A stretch of DNA of 27,113 nucleotides, taken from assembly GCA_000716465.1 (NCBI GenBank), contig JNWL01000063.1, positions 1 to 27,113 on the forward strand, written 5' to 3'. Both the position numbers and the translations under genes were made by a program. This DNA comes from Streptomyces bikiniensis. Its GTDB lineage: Bacteria > Actinomycetota > Actinomycetes > Streptomycetales > Streptomycetaceae. Position 1 is the stretch's first letter. Each line of letters opens with the position of its first letter. A model generated the notes under the pieces. That model saw nothing but the letters and a program-made list of their open reading frames with translations, did not search any database and was not told the DNA's origin. Positions 13,259 through 23,695 of this stretch are shown one piece after another.

Positions 13259-15121
13259 GTGTCTCCTTCCGAGTCAGCGCACACCTTCCAGGTCGACCTG
13301 CGCGGTCTGGTCGACCTGCTCTCCCACCACCTCTACTCCAGCCCCCGCGTCTACCTGCGCGAGCTGCTCCAGAACGCCGTGGACGCCATCACGGCCCGGC
13401 AGGCGCTCGACCCCGGCGCGCCCGGCGCCATCACGGTCCGCACCGGTGACGTCCTCACCGTCACGGACACCGGCGTCGGTCTGACCGAGGCCGACGTGCA
13501 CCGGTTCCTCGCCACCATCGGGCGCAGCTCCAAGCGGACCGCCGACGGCGCCCTGGACGGCGCCGGGCTCGACGCCGCCCGCGGGGAGTTCATCGGCCAG
13601 TTCGGCATCGGCCTGCTCGCCTGCTTCGTCGTGGCCGACGAGATCACGGTGGTCAGCCGGTCCGCGTCGGACCCGTCGGCGCCCGCCGTCGAGTGGCGCG
13701 GCCACTCGGACGGCCGCTACACCATCCGCACCCTGCCCGCCTCCGAGGCGCCCGGGCCGGGCACCACCGTCCGGCTCGTGCCGCGCGCCGACAACGCCGA
13801 GTGGACGAGCCCGCAGCAGGTCGTGCGGCTCGCCCGGCACTACGGCGGGCTGCTGCGGCACGAGGTCACCGTCGTCGACTCCCGGGGCGAGACGCACCGG
13901 ATCAACGAGGCGCCGCCGTGGGAGCGGAGCCACCGCTCCCCGCTGGCGCGCCGCGAGGCCCTCACCGCGTACTGCCGCGACCTGTTCGACTTCACCCCGC
14001 TCGACAGCATCGAGCTGGACCTGCCGGCGGCCGGTCTGCGCGGTGTCGCGTACGTGCTGCCGACGGCCGTCAGCCCGGCGCAGCGCGCGGGGCACCGGGT
14101 CCACCTCAAGGGCATGCTGCTCACCGACAAGGCCCCCGAACTCCTCCCGGAGTGGGCGTTCTTCGTGCGCTGCGTGGTCGACACGACCAGCCTGCGGCCC
14201 ACCGCCTCCCGGGAGTCGCTGTACGAGGACGGCACGCTGTCCGCCGTACGGGACGCCCTCGGCGACCGGATCCGGGACTGGCTCACCGGGCTCGCCGCCA
14301 GCGACCCGTCGCTGCTCCACCGCTTCATCGACACCCACCACCTGGCGGTCAAGGCGCTCGCCCGCTACGACGACGAGCTGCTGCGGGTCGTGCTGCCGTG
14401 GCTGCCGTTCGAGACCACCGACGGCAACGTGACCCTGGAGGAGTTCGTACGGACGCACCCGGCGGTCCTGGTCACCCGGAGCGTCGAGGAGTTCCGCCAG
14501 GTCGCCCCCATCGCGGCGGCCGCCGGGCTCGGCGTCGTCAACGGCGGCTACACGTACGACCGCGACCTGGTGCACCGGCTGCCCGAGATCCGGCCGGGCA
14601 CGTCCGTCACGGACCTGGACCCGGCCACGGTCACCGCGCACCTGGACGCCGTGGACCCGACCGCCGAGCTGCGGGCGGCGGGCTTCCTCGCGGTCGCCCG
14701 GGAGACGATCGGCGCCCACGACTGCGACGTCGTCCTGCGCGACTTCCAGCCGGTGACCGCGCCCGCGCTGCTCCTCGACAACCGGGAGGCGCGCCACGAG
14801 CGGACCCGGGCGGACCTGGCCGCCGACAGCGACGGCCTGTGGGCCGACATCCTCGGCTCGCTGCGCCACGAGACCCCGCGCGCCCAGCTCGTCCTGAACC
14901 ACCTCAACCCGCTGGTCCGCCAGGCGATCACGATCACCGAGCGCGGGCTCGCCGTGACGACCGCCGAGGCCCTCTACGGGCAGGCGCTGCTGCTCAGCCG
15001 CCGTCCGCTGCGGGCGAGCGAGAGCGCCCTGCTCAACCGGGCCTTCATCGGCCTGCTGACCCACGCCATGCACCGTCCGGACGCGGCGGCACCCGGCTCC
15101 GAGCCCCGGAAGGAACTGTAG
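13259..15121 (+). CDS. Hsp90-family (HtpG-like) molecular chaperone
   Basis: The 620-residue protein has the N-terminal GHKL ATPase of Hsp90. VYLRELLQNAVDAI contains catalytic E35 and Mg-binding N39, TVTDTGVGLT contains D70 for adenine, and GQFGIGLLACFVVAD (113-127) is the ATP lid region. The middle domain carries an RPTASRESLYEDG segment, as in HtpG, and the protein ends without a eukaryotic MEEVD. The length is close to E. coli HtpG. GTG at 13259 is chosen because the conserved start (SESAHTFQVDLRGLVDLLSH) follows at once; an ORF extension from 13100 overlaps the upstream gene and is low-complexity. The ribosome site is weak. Its TAG is directly followed by the ATG of the TPR-like gene, so the two are translated together. 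Confidence 0.85.
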   Translation: MSPSESAHTFQVDLRGLVDLLSHHLYSSPRVYLRELLQNAVDAITARQALDPGAPGAITVRTGDVLTVTDTGVGLTEADVHRFLATIGRSSKRTADGALDGAGLDAARGEFIGQFGIGLLACFVVADEITVVSRSASDPSAPAVEWRGHSDGRYTIRTLPASEAPGPGTTVRLVPRADNAEWTSPQQVVRLARHYGGLLRHEVTVVDSRGETHRINEAPPWERSHRSPLARREALTAYCRDLFDFTPLDSIELDLPAAGLRGVAYVLPTAVSPAQRAGHRVHLKGMLLTDKAPELLPEWAFFVRCVVDTTSLRPTASRESLYEDGTLSAVRDALGDRIRDWLTGLAASDPSLLHRFIDTHHLAVKALARYDDELLRVVLPWLPFETTDGNVTLEEFVRTHPAVLVTRSVEEFRQVAPIAAAAGLGVVNGGYTYDRDLVHRLPEIRPGTSVTDLDPATVTAHLDAVDPTAELRAAGFLAVARETIGAHDCDVVLRDFQPVTAPALLLDNREARHERTRADLAADSDGLWADILGSLRHETPRAQLVLNHLNPLVRQAITITERGLAVTTAEALYGQALLLSRRPLRASESALLNRAFIGLLTHAMHRPDAAAPGSEPRKEL

Positions 15122-18109
15122 ATGCTGGACACGCCCGAGGCCGTCGTCGAGGCGCTGCGCGAGAACCACGAGCGCCCCCACGGCACGCAGCGGACCGTCA
15201 CCGCGGAGGAACTGGTCGAGGCCGCCGAGGTCTTCGACAAGCCCGACACCCTCGTCACGGCCCTCCTGGAGCTGATGACGGCGTACGAGTTCACCGGCGA
15301 GCAGCGCAAGTCCCCCGTGGTCTTCGCCCGGCTGCTCAAGCTGTGGGACACCGCTCCGGAGTCCTTCAGCCCGTGGGAGGCCCACCAGGTCTTCTGGCGC
15401 TTCAAGTGGGTGACGACGTCCCTGCTCCAGGTGCCGGAGGTGCCCCTCGACACCGTGCGGGGCTGGATCGACCGGATGCGGGAGCGGTACGAGGAGGCCG
15501 GGCACGGCATGCAGCCGGTGGCGGCGATGCGCCACCACGTGGCCGCCCACCTCGGCACCGGCGTCGAGGACGCCTACGACCTGTGGGTCACCCGGCCCCG
15601 TACCGAACTGAGCGACTGCGAGGCCTGCGAGACCCGGCACCGTGCCTGGCACAGGGTGGCGGCGGGCGACGACGCCGCGGCCCTCGACGTCTGGCGGCCC
15701 GTCCTGGCGGGCGAGCAGAGCTGCTCCGAGGAGCCGCAGACGAGCCAGGCGCGCGCCCTGCTGCCGCTGCTGCGCCTGGGCCGCACGGACGAGGCCCGCT
15801 CCCACCACCTGACCGGCTACCGGCGGGTGCGGGGCAGCACCGGCATGCAGCACGAGGTCGGTCTGCACCTGGAGTTCTGCGCGCTCTCGCGCAACGAGGG
15901 CCGGGGCCTGGAGGTCCTCGCGGAGAACCGCCCGCTGTTCGAGGCGACCGGCGCGCCGCTCGACCGGCTCGGCTTCCTGACCGGCGTGGAGGTGCTGCTC
16001 GCCCGGCTGGTGGAGGACGGGCACGGGGAGACGCCCGTCGCCGGACCGCCGGGACGGAACTGGACCGCCGGCGAACTCCTCGGCCACGTCGGCGCCGAGG
16101 CGGACCGGCTCGCCGCCGCCTTCGACGCGCGCAACGGCACCACCGCCGTCGGGGACCGGCGCCGCGAGCGCCTGGCCCGGCGTCCGCTGCTCGACGAGCC
16201 GCTGCCGCTCGGACTGCGGACGGCCGCCGCGCCCCGCACCCCCGCGAACGCGACCCCGGCGGCCCCGGCCGCCGCGGGTCCCGGGACGCCCGGGGCGCCC
16301 GGGGACTTCGTCGCCCTCGTGGCCGAGGCGCGGCGCCTGAACCACCTCGGACACCCCGGGGACAGCCGGCTCTGGACCCGGATCGCCGAACGGCTCGCGG
16401 ACGGCTCGGCCGCGCACGACGACCGGCTCGGCCCGGAGGAGCTGCTGCGGGCCGAGCTCGCCGAGGAGCGCGCCTACCGGCTCAGGCAGAAGGACGAGGA
16501 CGCGGAGGGCGGCGCCGAGCTGGAGACGGCCGCCGGGCTCTACGAGGAGCTCGGGATGGAGTGGCGGGCCCTCGCCGCCCGGGCCCGCGCCCTCGCGTGG
16601 ACGACCGGCGAGGGCGACGCCGACGCCGGGCGCGACGAGGCGGTCCGGGTCCGTCTCGACCGGTTGGTGCGCGAGGCGGAGCACCTTATGGACGAGGCCC
16701 CGCTGACCGGTGAGAAGCCCGGGGACGGCGAGGCCGCGGCCGGTGTCGACGTGGCGGCGGACCGCGTGGTCGCCTACTTCACCGTGCTGTACGCCGACGC
16801 CTACGCCGCCTATCGGGAGGCGATGCGGCGGGATCCGGAGGAGTCCGGCTCCGCCCCGGAGCGGTTCCGGGAGGCCGTGGGGAGGCTGCGCGCCGAGGCG
16901 GAGCGCCTGGGCGTGCCCCACCAGGTGGCCAACGCGCGCCAGTTCGTCGCGGACGAGGCGGGGCGCCGGGGCGACGTCGCCCTCGCCGAGTCGGAGCTGC
17001 GCGCGGCCCTCGTGGACATCGAGGCCTCGGAGCGGCCCTGGCGGGGTTCGCGCCCGCGCGCCCTGCTCGCCCAGGTCATGCTGTCGCGGCAGGAGCCGGC
17101 GGAGGCGGCGGAGCTGCTGCACCGGGCGATCGCGGACGCGGTGCGGTACGACGACGAGGACTTCCCGCTGGCCCCGACGTACTCCCTGCTCGGCCACGCG
17201 TCCTCGCACCTCGGGGACCACGCCGGGGCCGTGCGCCACCTCTCCGAGGCGGCGGCGCGGTTCGACCGGGAGGGGGAGCACGGGGAGGCCGCCGACGTGC
17301 GGATGCAGCTGGCCGGCGTCCTGACGGAGGCGGGGCGGCAGGCGGACGCCGTGGCGGTCCTGGAGTCGCTGCTCTCCGAGGAGTCGGCCGCCGCCCTCGA
17401 CGAGCGGATGGTGGCCCAGATCCGGTTGTCCCTGGCGCGCGGGCTGCGGGAGCTGGAGGAGTACCTGCCGTCGGCCGAGGAGTTCCTGCGGCTCGCGGGC
17501 ACGGTGTCCGGGTGGGAGGAGGACGACGCCCCGATCCGCACCCTGGTGACGGCGGACACGGCGGTCGCGCTGGCCCTCGCCGACCGGTGGGAGGCGGCGG
17601 AGGCCGCGTACGAGCGTGCCCTCGCCGCGCACGCCGAGGCGCCGAACCCGCCCATGATCGTGCGGATGGCGCGTGAGTTCGCGCGTCTCACGACGGAGGT
17701 CCGGGGGGACGAGGGGGTCGAGGCGGCGCTCGCGCACCTGGTGCGGGCGGACGGGGTCCTGGACGCCGTGCCGGCGGACGTCGAGGGCTTCGCCGTCTGG
17801 TACGAGCGGGGCGAGGTGCACTACCGCAGGGCCCGCGTCCTGGCGGAGGCGGAACGCTTCGAGGAGGCCCTGGCCGAGGCGGAGGCCGCGATCGGCGTCC
17901 ACGAGGAGGGCGGGGAGCACGGCGAGCTGCCGAGGGCGGAGGCGGTGCGGTTCGCCGCCCTGGTCGAGGGGAACGGACTCGGCCGGACCGACGAGGCGAT
18001 CGCCCGGCTGACGACGGCGGCGGCGCGCTGCCGGAACGCGGGCCGTCCCGAGGCCGCGCAGATCCTCACCGCCCTGCGGGAGGAGTACGTGGCGCGGCCC
18101 CGGGGCTGA
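15122..18109 (+). CDS. Large TPR-like repeat protein paired with Hsp90
   Basis: The 995-residue protein is predicted to be nearly all helical. The N-terminal third has a C166-x2-C169-x3-H173 cluster (LSDCEACETRHRAW) with C201 nearby that could bind metal. A Pro/Ala-rich linker (about residues 374-398) separates it from a C-terminal two-thirds made of TPR-like helix pairs, for example AEAAELLHRAIADAVRYDDE, PTYSLLGHASSHLGDHAGAV and RRARVLAEAERFEEALAEAE. There is no signal peptide or membrane segment. The ATG touches the Hsp90 stop, so expression is coupled. TPR proteins bind Hsp90 in eukaryotes, but through an EEVD tail that is absent here, so contact would have to be by another surface. It could also be a scaffold for client proteins. 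A 12-bp hairpin follows the stop. Confidence 0.8.
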   Translation: MLDTPEAVVEALRENHERPHGTQRTVTAEELVEAAEVFDKPDTLVTALLELMTAYEFTGEQRKSPVVFARLLKLWDTAPESFSPWEAHQVFWRFKWVTTSLLQVPEVPLDTVRGWIDRMRERYEEAGHGMQPVAAMRHHVAAHLGTGVEDAYDLWVTRPRTELSDCEACETRHRAWHRVAAGDDAAALDVWRPVLAGEQSCSEEPQTSQARALLPLLRLGRTDEARSHHLTGYRRVRGSTGMQHEVGLHLEFCALSRNEGRGLEVLAENRPLFEATGAPLDRLGFLTGVEVLLARLVEDGHGETPVAGPPGRNWTAGELLGHVGAEADRLAAAFDARNGTTAVGDRRRERLARRPLLDEPLPLGLRTAAAPRTPANATPAAPAAAGPGTPGAPGDFVALVAEARRLNHLGHPGDSRLWTRIAERLADGSAAHDDRLGPEELLRAELAEERAYRLRQKDEDAEGGAELETAAGLYEELGMEWRALAARARALAWTTGEGDADAGRDEAVRVRLDRLVREAEHLMDEAPLTGEKPGDGEAAAGVDVAADRVVAYFTVLYADAYAAYREAMRRDPEESGSAPERFREAVGRLRAEAERLGVPHQVANARQFVADEAGRRGDVALAESELRAALVDIEASERPWRGSRPRALLAQVMLSRQEPAEAAELLHRAIADAVRYDDEDFPLAPTYSLLGHASSHLGDHAGAVRHLSEAAARFDREGEHGEAADVRMQLAGVLTEAGRQADAVAVLESLLSEESAAALDERMVAQIRLSLARGLRELEEYLPSAEEFLRLAGTVSGWEEDDAPIRTLVTADTAVALALADRWEAAEAAYERALAAHAEAPNPPMIVRMAREFARLTTEVRGDEGVEAALAHLVRADGVLDAVPADVEGFAVWYERGEVHYRRARVLAEAERFEEALAEAEAAIGVHEEGGEHGELPRAEAVRFAALVEGNGLGRTDEAIARLTTAAARCRNAGRPEAAQILTALREEYVARPRG

Positions 18110-18129
18110 GCTCCCGGGGCCGGGCGAAG

Positions 18130-18161
18130 GTGAACGGGCGGCCGCCGGGCCGCCCGTTCAC
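18130..18161. terminator. Bidirectional hairpin between the TPR and GH16 genes
   Basis: GTGAACGGGCGG (18130-18141) pairs perfectly over 12 bp with CCGCCCGTTCAC (18150-18161) around an 8-base loop. It lies 20 bases after the TPR-like gene stop and could also terminate the convergent glucanase transcript. Its right arm runs into the first unit of the 16-bp repeat array. Confidence 0.8.
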
Positions 18162-18286
18162 CGTCCTTGCGGGCCACCGTCCCGGCCGGTCGCCGCTCCG
18201 GCGGATCACCGTCCTGGCGGGACACCGTCCTGTCGGGTCGCCGTCCTGGTGGACCGCGGTCCTACCGGGTCACCGTCCACTTCTGG
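18159..18286. repeat. 16-bp x8 degenerate tandem array at the GH16 3' end
   Basis: Eight consecutive 16-base units start at 18159, 18175, 18191, 18207, 18223, 18239, 18255 and 18271, most of the form CACCGTCCTGGCGGGA with a few changes each. The last unit and part of the seventh lie inside the final codons of the glucanase (the WTVTR end and stop). The array therefore appears to have grown outward from the gene's 3' end. Confidence 0.85.
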
Positions 18287-19548
18287 TTGGCGGTGCCCCC
18301 GCAGGTCCAGATCTGGAGCCGGGTGCCGTTGGCCGAGCTGTTGCCGGTGGCGTCCATGCACTTGTTCGCGCGCGGGTTCACCACGTCCCGGGCGTCGTTG
18401 GCGACCCAGCGCTGGGCCTCCGTACCGTTGCAGTCCCACAGCTGGAGGGGCGTTCCGTCGGCGGTGCCGGCGGAGGTGACGTCGAGGCACTTGCCGAGCG
18501 CGCGGAGGGTGCCGTCCGTGCCGACGGTCCAGCGCTGGGCGGCGGTCCCGTTGCAGTCGTAGAGCTGGACGGGGGTGCCGTTCGCGGTGTTCGCGGCGGC
18601 CACGTCGACGCACTTGCCGCCGATCCCGGTGATCGGTCCGCCGCCGGCGGGGGCGTCCGAGGTGGTGACGCGGACGTGGTCGACGACGAGCTGTCCCGGG
18701 AAGGGGGTCGAGCCGTCCGGGTCTCCGGGCCAGTAGCCGCCGACCGCGAGGTTGAGGATCAGGAAGAAGGGCTTGTCGAAGACCCAGGTCCGGCCGCCGA
18801 GGTCGGCGGGCGTACGGGTCTGGTAGACGTTGCCGTCCACGGACCAGGTGATCCGGCCGGGCGACCAGTCGACGGCGAAGGTGTGGAAGGCGTCGGCGAA
18901 GGCCTGCCCGCCGGGCAGGGTGTAGCCGGCGCCGATGCCGCCGGAGCCGGAGTAGCCGGGGCCGTGCAGGGTGCCGTGGACGGTGGAGGGTTCGAAGCCG
19001 ACGTTCTCCATGACGTCGATCTCGCCCGAGTTCGGCCAGCCGACCTGGCCGAGGTCGTTGCCGAGCATCCAGAACGCGGGCCACATGCCCTGGCCGCGCG
19101 GCACCTTCATGCGGGCCTCGACGTGCCCGTACCGGGTGGTGAACTTCCCCGCGGTGTTGAGCCGTGCCGAGGTGTACTCGCACCGGCCGTACCAGCACTG
19201 GTAGTTGCCCGGGTTCTCCTTGCGGGCGGTGATGACCAGGTGGCCCTGGCCGTCGAGCGCGGCGTTGCGGTTGCCGGCCGTGTAGTACTGCCGCTCGTGG
19301 TTGCTGACGTTGTCGCCGGTCTCGATCTGCCACTTGCTCCCGTCCACGGCGGCGCCCGCGGGGCCGTCGAAGTCGTCGGAGAAGGTGACGGCGGCCGCTC
19401 CGGCGGCGGGGGCGGCCTCCCCCGCGGGGGTGGTTCCCCCGGTGGGGCCGGCCGAGGCCGCCGGGCCGAGCGCCGTGACGGCGAGGGCCAGGGCGAGGGC
19501 GGACAGGGCGGAGGACAGCGTGCGCCGTCGCGTGCGGGAGGAGGTCAT
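18262..19548 (-). CDS. Secreted GH16 endo-beta-glucanase with CBM13
   Basis: The 428-residue protein should be exported and cut beta-1,3 or beta-1,3-1,4-glucans. Residues 1-33 form a signal peptide (RTRRR, then a hydrophobic core, cleavage after ASA). The GH16 domain spans about 52-297, with the retaining active site SGEIDVMENVG giving nucleophile E176, helper D178 and acid/base E181; the extra methionine in ExDxxE is typical of laminarinases. Residues 306-428 form a ricin-B-type CBM13 with three Q-x-W repeats (QRW, QRW, QKW), each preceded by a cysteine-containing strand. ATG at 19548 follows GGAAGAGAG. The gene is transcribed alone from the promoter at 19653-19681. The natural substrate (fungal wall glucan, laminarin or callose) cannot be fixed from sequence. 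Confidence 0.93.
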   Translation of the reverse strand: MTSSRTRRRTLSSALSALALALAVTALGPAASAGPTGGTTPAGEAAPAAGAAAVTFSDDFDGPAGAAVDGSKWQIETGDNVSNHERQYYTAGNRNAALDGQGHLVITARKENPGNYQCWYGRCEYTSARLNTAGKFTTRYGHVEARMKVPRGQGMWPAFWMLGNDLGQVGWPNSGEIDVMENVGFEPSTVHGTLHGPGYSGSGGIGAGYTLPGGQAFADAFHTFAVDWSPGRITWSVDGNVYQTRTPADLGGRTWVFDKPFFLILNLAVGGYWPGDPDGSTPFPGQLVVDHVRVTTSDAPAGGGPITGIGGKCVDVAAANTANGTPVQLYDCNGTAAQRWTVGTDGTLRALGKCLDVTSAGTADGTPLQLWDCNGTEAQRWVANDARDVVNPRANKCMDATGNSSANGTRLQIWTCGGTANQKWTVTR

Positions 19549-19603
19549 GGCTCTCTCTTCCGTCGGGTGGGGGACGGCGCCGTGGACGCACGCCTCGCCT
19601 GCA

Positions 19604-19619
19604 TGTCAGGTACATGACA
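19604..19619. promoter_or_regulatory. Inverted repeat in the GH16 leader
   Basis: TGTCA-N6-TGACA lies about 30-40 bases downstream of the predicted GH16 transcription start. It is a candidate operator or leader element. No known family can be named with confidence. Confidence 0.35.
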
Positions 19620-19652
19620 CGCATGGAGGCGGTCCGCTTCGCCGCCCACCTG

Positions 19653-19681
19653 ATTTAAGAAGTGAAGGAAGGGGGCGTCAA
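19653..19681 (-). promoter_or_regulatory. Predicted GH16 promoter
   Basis: On the minus strand TTGACG (19681-19676), a 17-base spacer and TTAAAT (19658-19653) make a strong housekeeping-type promoter. It gives a leader of about 100 bases before the ATG at 19548. The divergent tpx gene starts at 19758; its own -10 may be TACGAT at 19714-19719, without a convincing -35. Confidence 0.6.
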
Positions 19682-19757
19682 GAGGTGTGACCGTGCGGGC
19701 CGCCGGGACTCCGTACGATTCCCTTCGTTGTCACTCGTACCTCTGAAGGAGATCCCC

Positions 19758-20258
19758 ATGGCCCAGGTCACGCTGAAGGGCAGCCCGGTGCAGGTCAACG
19801 GCGTCCTGCCGGTCCCCGGCAGCCAGGCTCCCGAATTCACGCTCGTCGCCGAGGGTCTCGCCGACAAGTCGCTCAAGGACTTCGCCGGCGTGCGCAAGGT
19901 CCTCAACATCTTCCCGAGCGTCGACACCCCGACGTGCGCCTCCTCCGTTCGCGCCTTCAACAAGAAGGCCGGCGAGCTGGAGAACACCGTGGTGCTCTGC
20001 ATCTCCGCCGACCTGCCCTTCGCGCAGGCGCGCTTCTGCGGCGCCGAGGGCCTGGAGAATGTCAAGAACCTCTCGACGCTCCGCGGCCGCGAGTTCCACA
20101 CGAACTACGGCGTGGAGATCGCGGACGGGCCGCTGGCCGGTCTGACCGCCCGCGCGGTCGTCGTCCTCGACGAGAACGACAAGGTCCTGCACGCGCAGCT
20201 CGTGGGCGAGATCGCGGACGAGCCCGGCTACGACGAGGCGCTCGCCGTCCTGAAGTAG
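19758..20258 (+). CDS. tpx: Thiol peroxidase (atypical 2-Cys peroxiredoxin)
   Basis: The 166-residue cytoplasmic enzyme reduces hydrogen peroxide and alkyl hydroperoxides with electrons from thioredoxin. The peroxidatic cysteine is C60 in [13 protein letters not shown], and the resolving cysteine C94 lies in [11 protein letters not shown], the Tpx-specific position that makes the intramolecular disulfide. T57 and R131 (in [10 protein letters not shown]) are the other expected active-site residues. Length and the [15 protein letters not shown] start match the family closely. ATG at 19758 has AAGGAGA at good spacing; the longer in-frame start at 19662 lacks this. It is single and divergent from the glucanase gene, with a strong terminator behind it. 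The peroxide repressor and KatG that follow make a local antioxidant cluster. Confidence 0.96.
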   Translation: MAQVTLKGSPVQVNGVLPVPGSQAPEFTLVAEGLADKSLKDFAGVRKVLNIFPSVDTPTCASSVRAFNKKAGELENTVVLCISADLPFAQARFCGAEGLENVKNLSTLRGREFHTNYGVEIADGPLAGLTARAVVVLDENDKVLHAQLVGEIADEPGYDEALAVLK

Positions 20259-20284
20259 TCCCCGAGCAGTCCCCGCATCCCGGA

Positions 20285-20317
20285 AGGGGCCGTCACCGAC
20301 CAGCGGTGACGGCCCCT
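20285..20317. terminator. Strong terminator after tpx
   Basis: A perfect 14-bp stem (AGGGGCCGTCACCG with CGGTGACGGCCCCT) with a 5-base loop begins 27 bases after the tpx stop. It probably also stops the convergent fur-family transcript. Confidence 0.9.
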
Positions 20318-20390
20318 CCCTCATGCGCTCATCCCCCCGAATCCCTCATGCGCTCGCCCCCCGGATCCCTCATCCGCCCGCCCCCGAGCA
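20317..20390. repeat. 25-bp x3 tandem repeat at the Fur gene 3' end
   Basis: Units start at 20317, 20342 and 20366 with TCCCTCATGCGCTC or a close variant, period 24-25 bases. The third unit overlaps the end of the Fur-family gene, whose stop lies in its TCA. The earlier units look like duplications of that gene end. Confidence 0.7.
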
Positions 20391-20792
20391 GTCCGGGCAC
20401 AGCCCCCGGTACGTCACGTCGGCCTTCTCCACGGCGAAGCCGAAGCGCTCCTCCGCCGGAAGGACGGCCAGCGGGTCGCCCGCCGGGCGGACGTCCCTGA
20501 TGAGCCCGCAGCCCGAGCAGACCAGGTGCTGGTGCGCCCGGTGCGCGTTCGGGTCGTAGCGCTTGGCCCGCCCGTCCGTGGAGAACTCCACGACCTCCCC
20601 CAGCGCCACGAGTTCGCCGAGGGTGTTGTAGACCGTCGCCCGCGCGATCTCCGGCAGCCGCTCGACGGCGCGCGCGTGCACCTCGTCCGCCGTGAGGTGC
20701 ACGTGGTCGCCGGCCAGCACCTCCGCGACCACGCGCCGCTGGGACGTCATCCGCCACCCTCGGGATCTCAGCCGTTCCAGCAGGTCGCTCAT
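20370..20792 (-). CDS. Fur/PerR-family peroxide or metal regulator
   Basis: The 140-residue protein is a Fur-superfamily repressor. The winged helix covers about residues 8-80, with the recognition segment ARATVYNTLGELV (50-62). The structural zinc site has two CxxC pairs (C92/C95 in VCSGCG and C132/C135 in LCPDC). The regulatory metal site includes H87 and H89 (HQHLVC) and D100; an Asp here is typical of PerR-type peroxide sensors, whereas Fur proper has Glu. ATG at 20792 follows AGAGGTGA. The gene is divergent from katG, the usual target of such regulators in actinomycetes (FurA/FurS, CatR), so control of katG through the palindrome at 20884-20896 is likely. Autoregulation is also common in the group. 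The 3' end is embedded in a tandem repeat. Confidence 0.88.
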   Translation of the reverse strand: MSDLLERLRSRGWRMTSQRRVVAEVLAGDHVHLTADEVHARAVERLPEIARATVYNTLGELVALGEVVEFSTDGRAKRYDPNAHRAHQHLVCSGCGLIRDVRPAGDPLAVLPAEERFGFAVEKADVTYRGLCPDCSGAGG

Positions 20793-20877
20793 ATCGGTTC
20801 ACCTCTTCGGCTTCGGCACGGGGCCCGTGGCGTCCGGTGTGCGGCCGGTGTTCCTCGGACAGGATCTGGCGTTGTTC

Positions 20878-20905
20878 TTGACTTGGACAAGGTCCATTGT
20901 AGGAT
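20878..20905 (+). promoter_or_regulatory. katG promoter with operator in the spacer
   Basis: TTGACT (20878-20883), a 16-base spacer and TAGGAT (20900-20905) form a textbook Streptomyces promoter. The spacer contains the palindrome TGGACAAGGTCCA (20884-20896; 5-bp arms, 3-base centre), a likely binding site for the divergent Fur/PerR-family regulator. Transcription would start near 20912, leaving a leader of about 135 bases with no credible ORF. Confidence 0.6.
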
Positions 20906-20917
20906 CAGTTCCGTTGA

Positions 20918-23299
<2,382 letters not shown>

Positions 23300-23310
23300 T
23301 CCCCCTCACC

Positions 23311-23347
23311 CCGCGGCCGGACGGCACCGCCCGTCGTCCGACCGCGG
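23311..23347 (+). terminator. katG terminator
   Basis: CCGCGG-C-CGGACG (23311-23323) pairs with CGTCCG-A-CCGCGG (23335-23347): two 6-bp segments with one C/A mismatch and an 11-base loop. It begins 12 bases after the katG stop. Confidence 0.75.
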
Positions 23348-23392
23348 CACGCCCGGCCCGGACGGCTCCCCCGCCGCCCGGACCCGGCCGCC

Positions 23393-23602
23393 CCTCCCCT
23401 GTCCGAGGCGGTCCCGGGCGGTCTCCCCCTGTGGTTCTCCGTCCCCGCCGGAGAGACGACCGCGGAGCTGACCGTCCCCGTCGTCACGGACGGCCTCAAG
23501 GAACCGACGGAGTCCCTGCGGGCAGCCCTGTCCCTCTTCGACGGCTCCTGGGAGCTCGTCCCGGGCCCGGAGTTCACCGGAAGGGTACGGGACGCGGCGT
23601 AG
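23393..23602 (+). pseudogene. Gene remnant: C-terminal end of a lost protein
   Basis: An open frame without ATG, GTG or TTG start ends at TAG 23602. It reads LSEAVPGGLPLWFSVPAGE, then TTAELTVPVVTDGLKEPTES, then LRAALSLFDGSWELV and ends in EFTGRVRDAA. It looks like real protein, with alternating beta-strand hydrophobic residues and a VPAGETTAELTVPV-DGLKEPTE pattern reminiscent of Calx-beta-like repeats in extracellular proteins. The frame continues back to the katG stop, but 23300-23392 is Pro/Arg-rich noise. It is most likely the decayed 3' end of an exported beta-sandwich protein. A CTG start is possible but not credible. Confidence 0.5.
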
Positions 23603-23623
23603 CCTCTCGCCGTACGGGAAACG

Positions 23624-23670
23624 GGGCGGCCGGCGGGCCCGGGGACAGATTCCGGGCCCGTCGGCCGCCC
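23624..23670. terminator. Very stable hairpin after the remnant
   Basis: A 19-bp stem with one G-U pair (23624-23642 with 23652-23670) and a 9-base loop is the longest G+C-rich hairpin in this intergenic region. It may be the surviving terminator of the lost gene, and it insulates the methyltransferase gene. Confidence 0.8.
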
Positions 23671-23695
23671 TCCCCGCGCCCCGGACGTAAACGCG

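Noticed and set aside
13274..17920. 1548-codon open frame on the minus strand
   Set aside because: It lies opposite the Hsp90 and TPR-like genes and is a GC-rich mirror frame: Arg/Pro/Gly/His/Val-rich translation with no domain.
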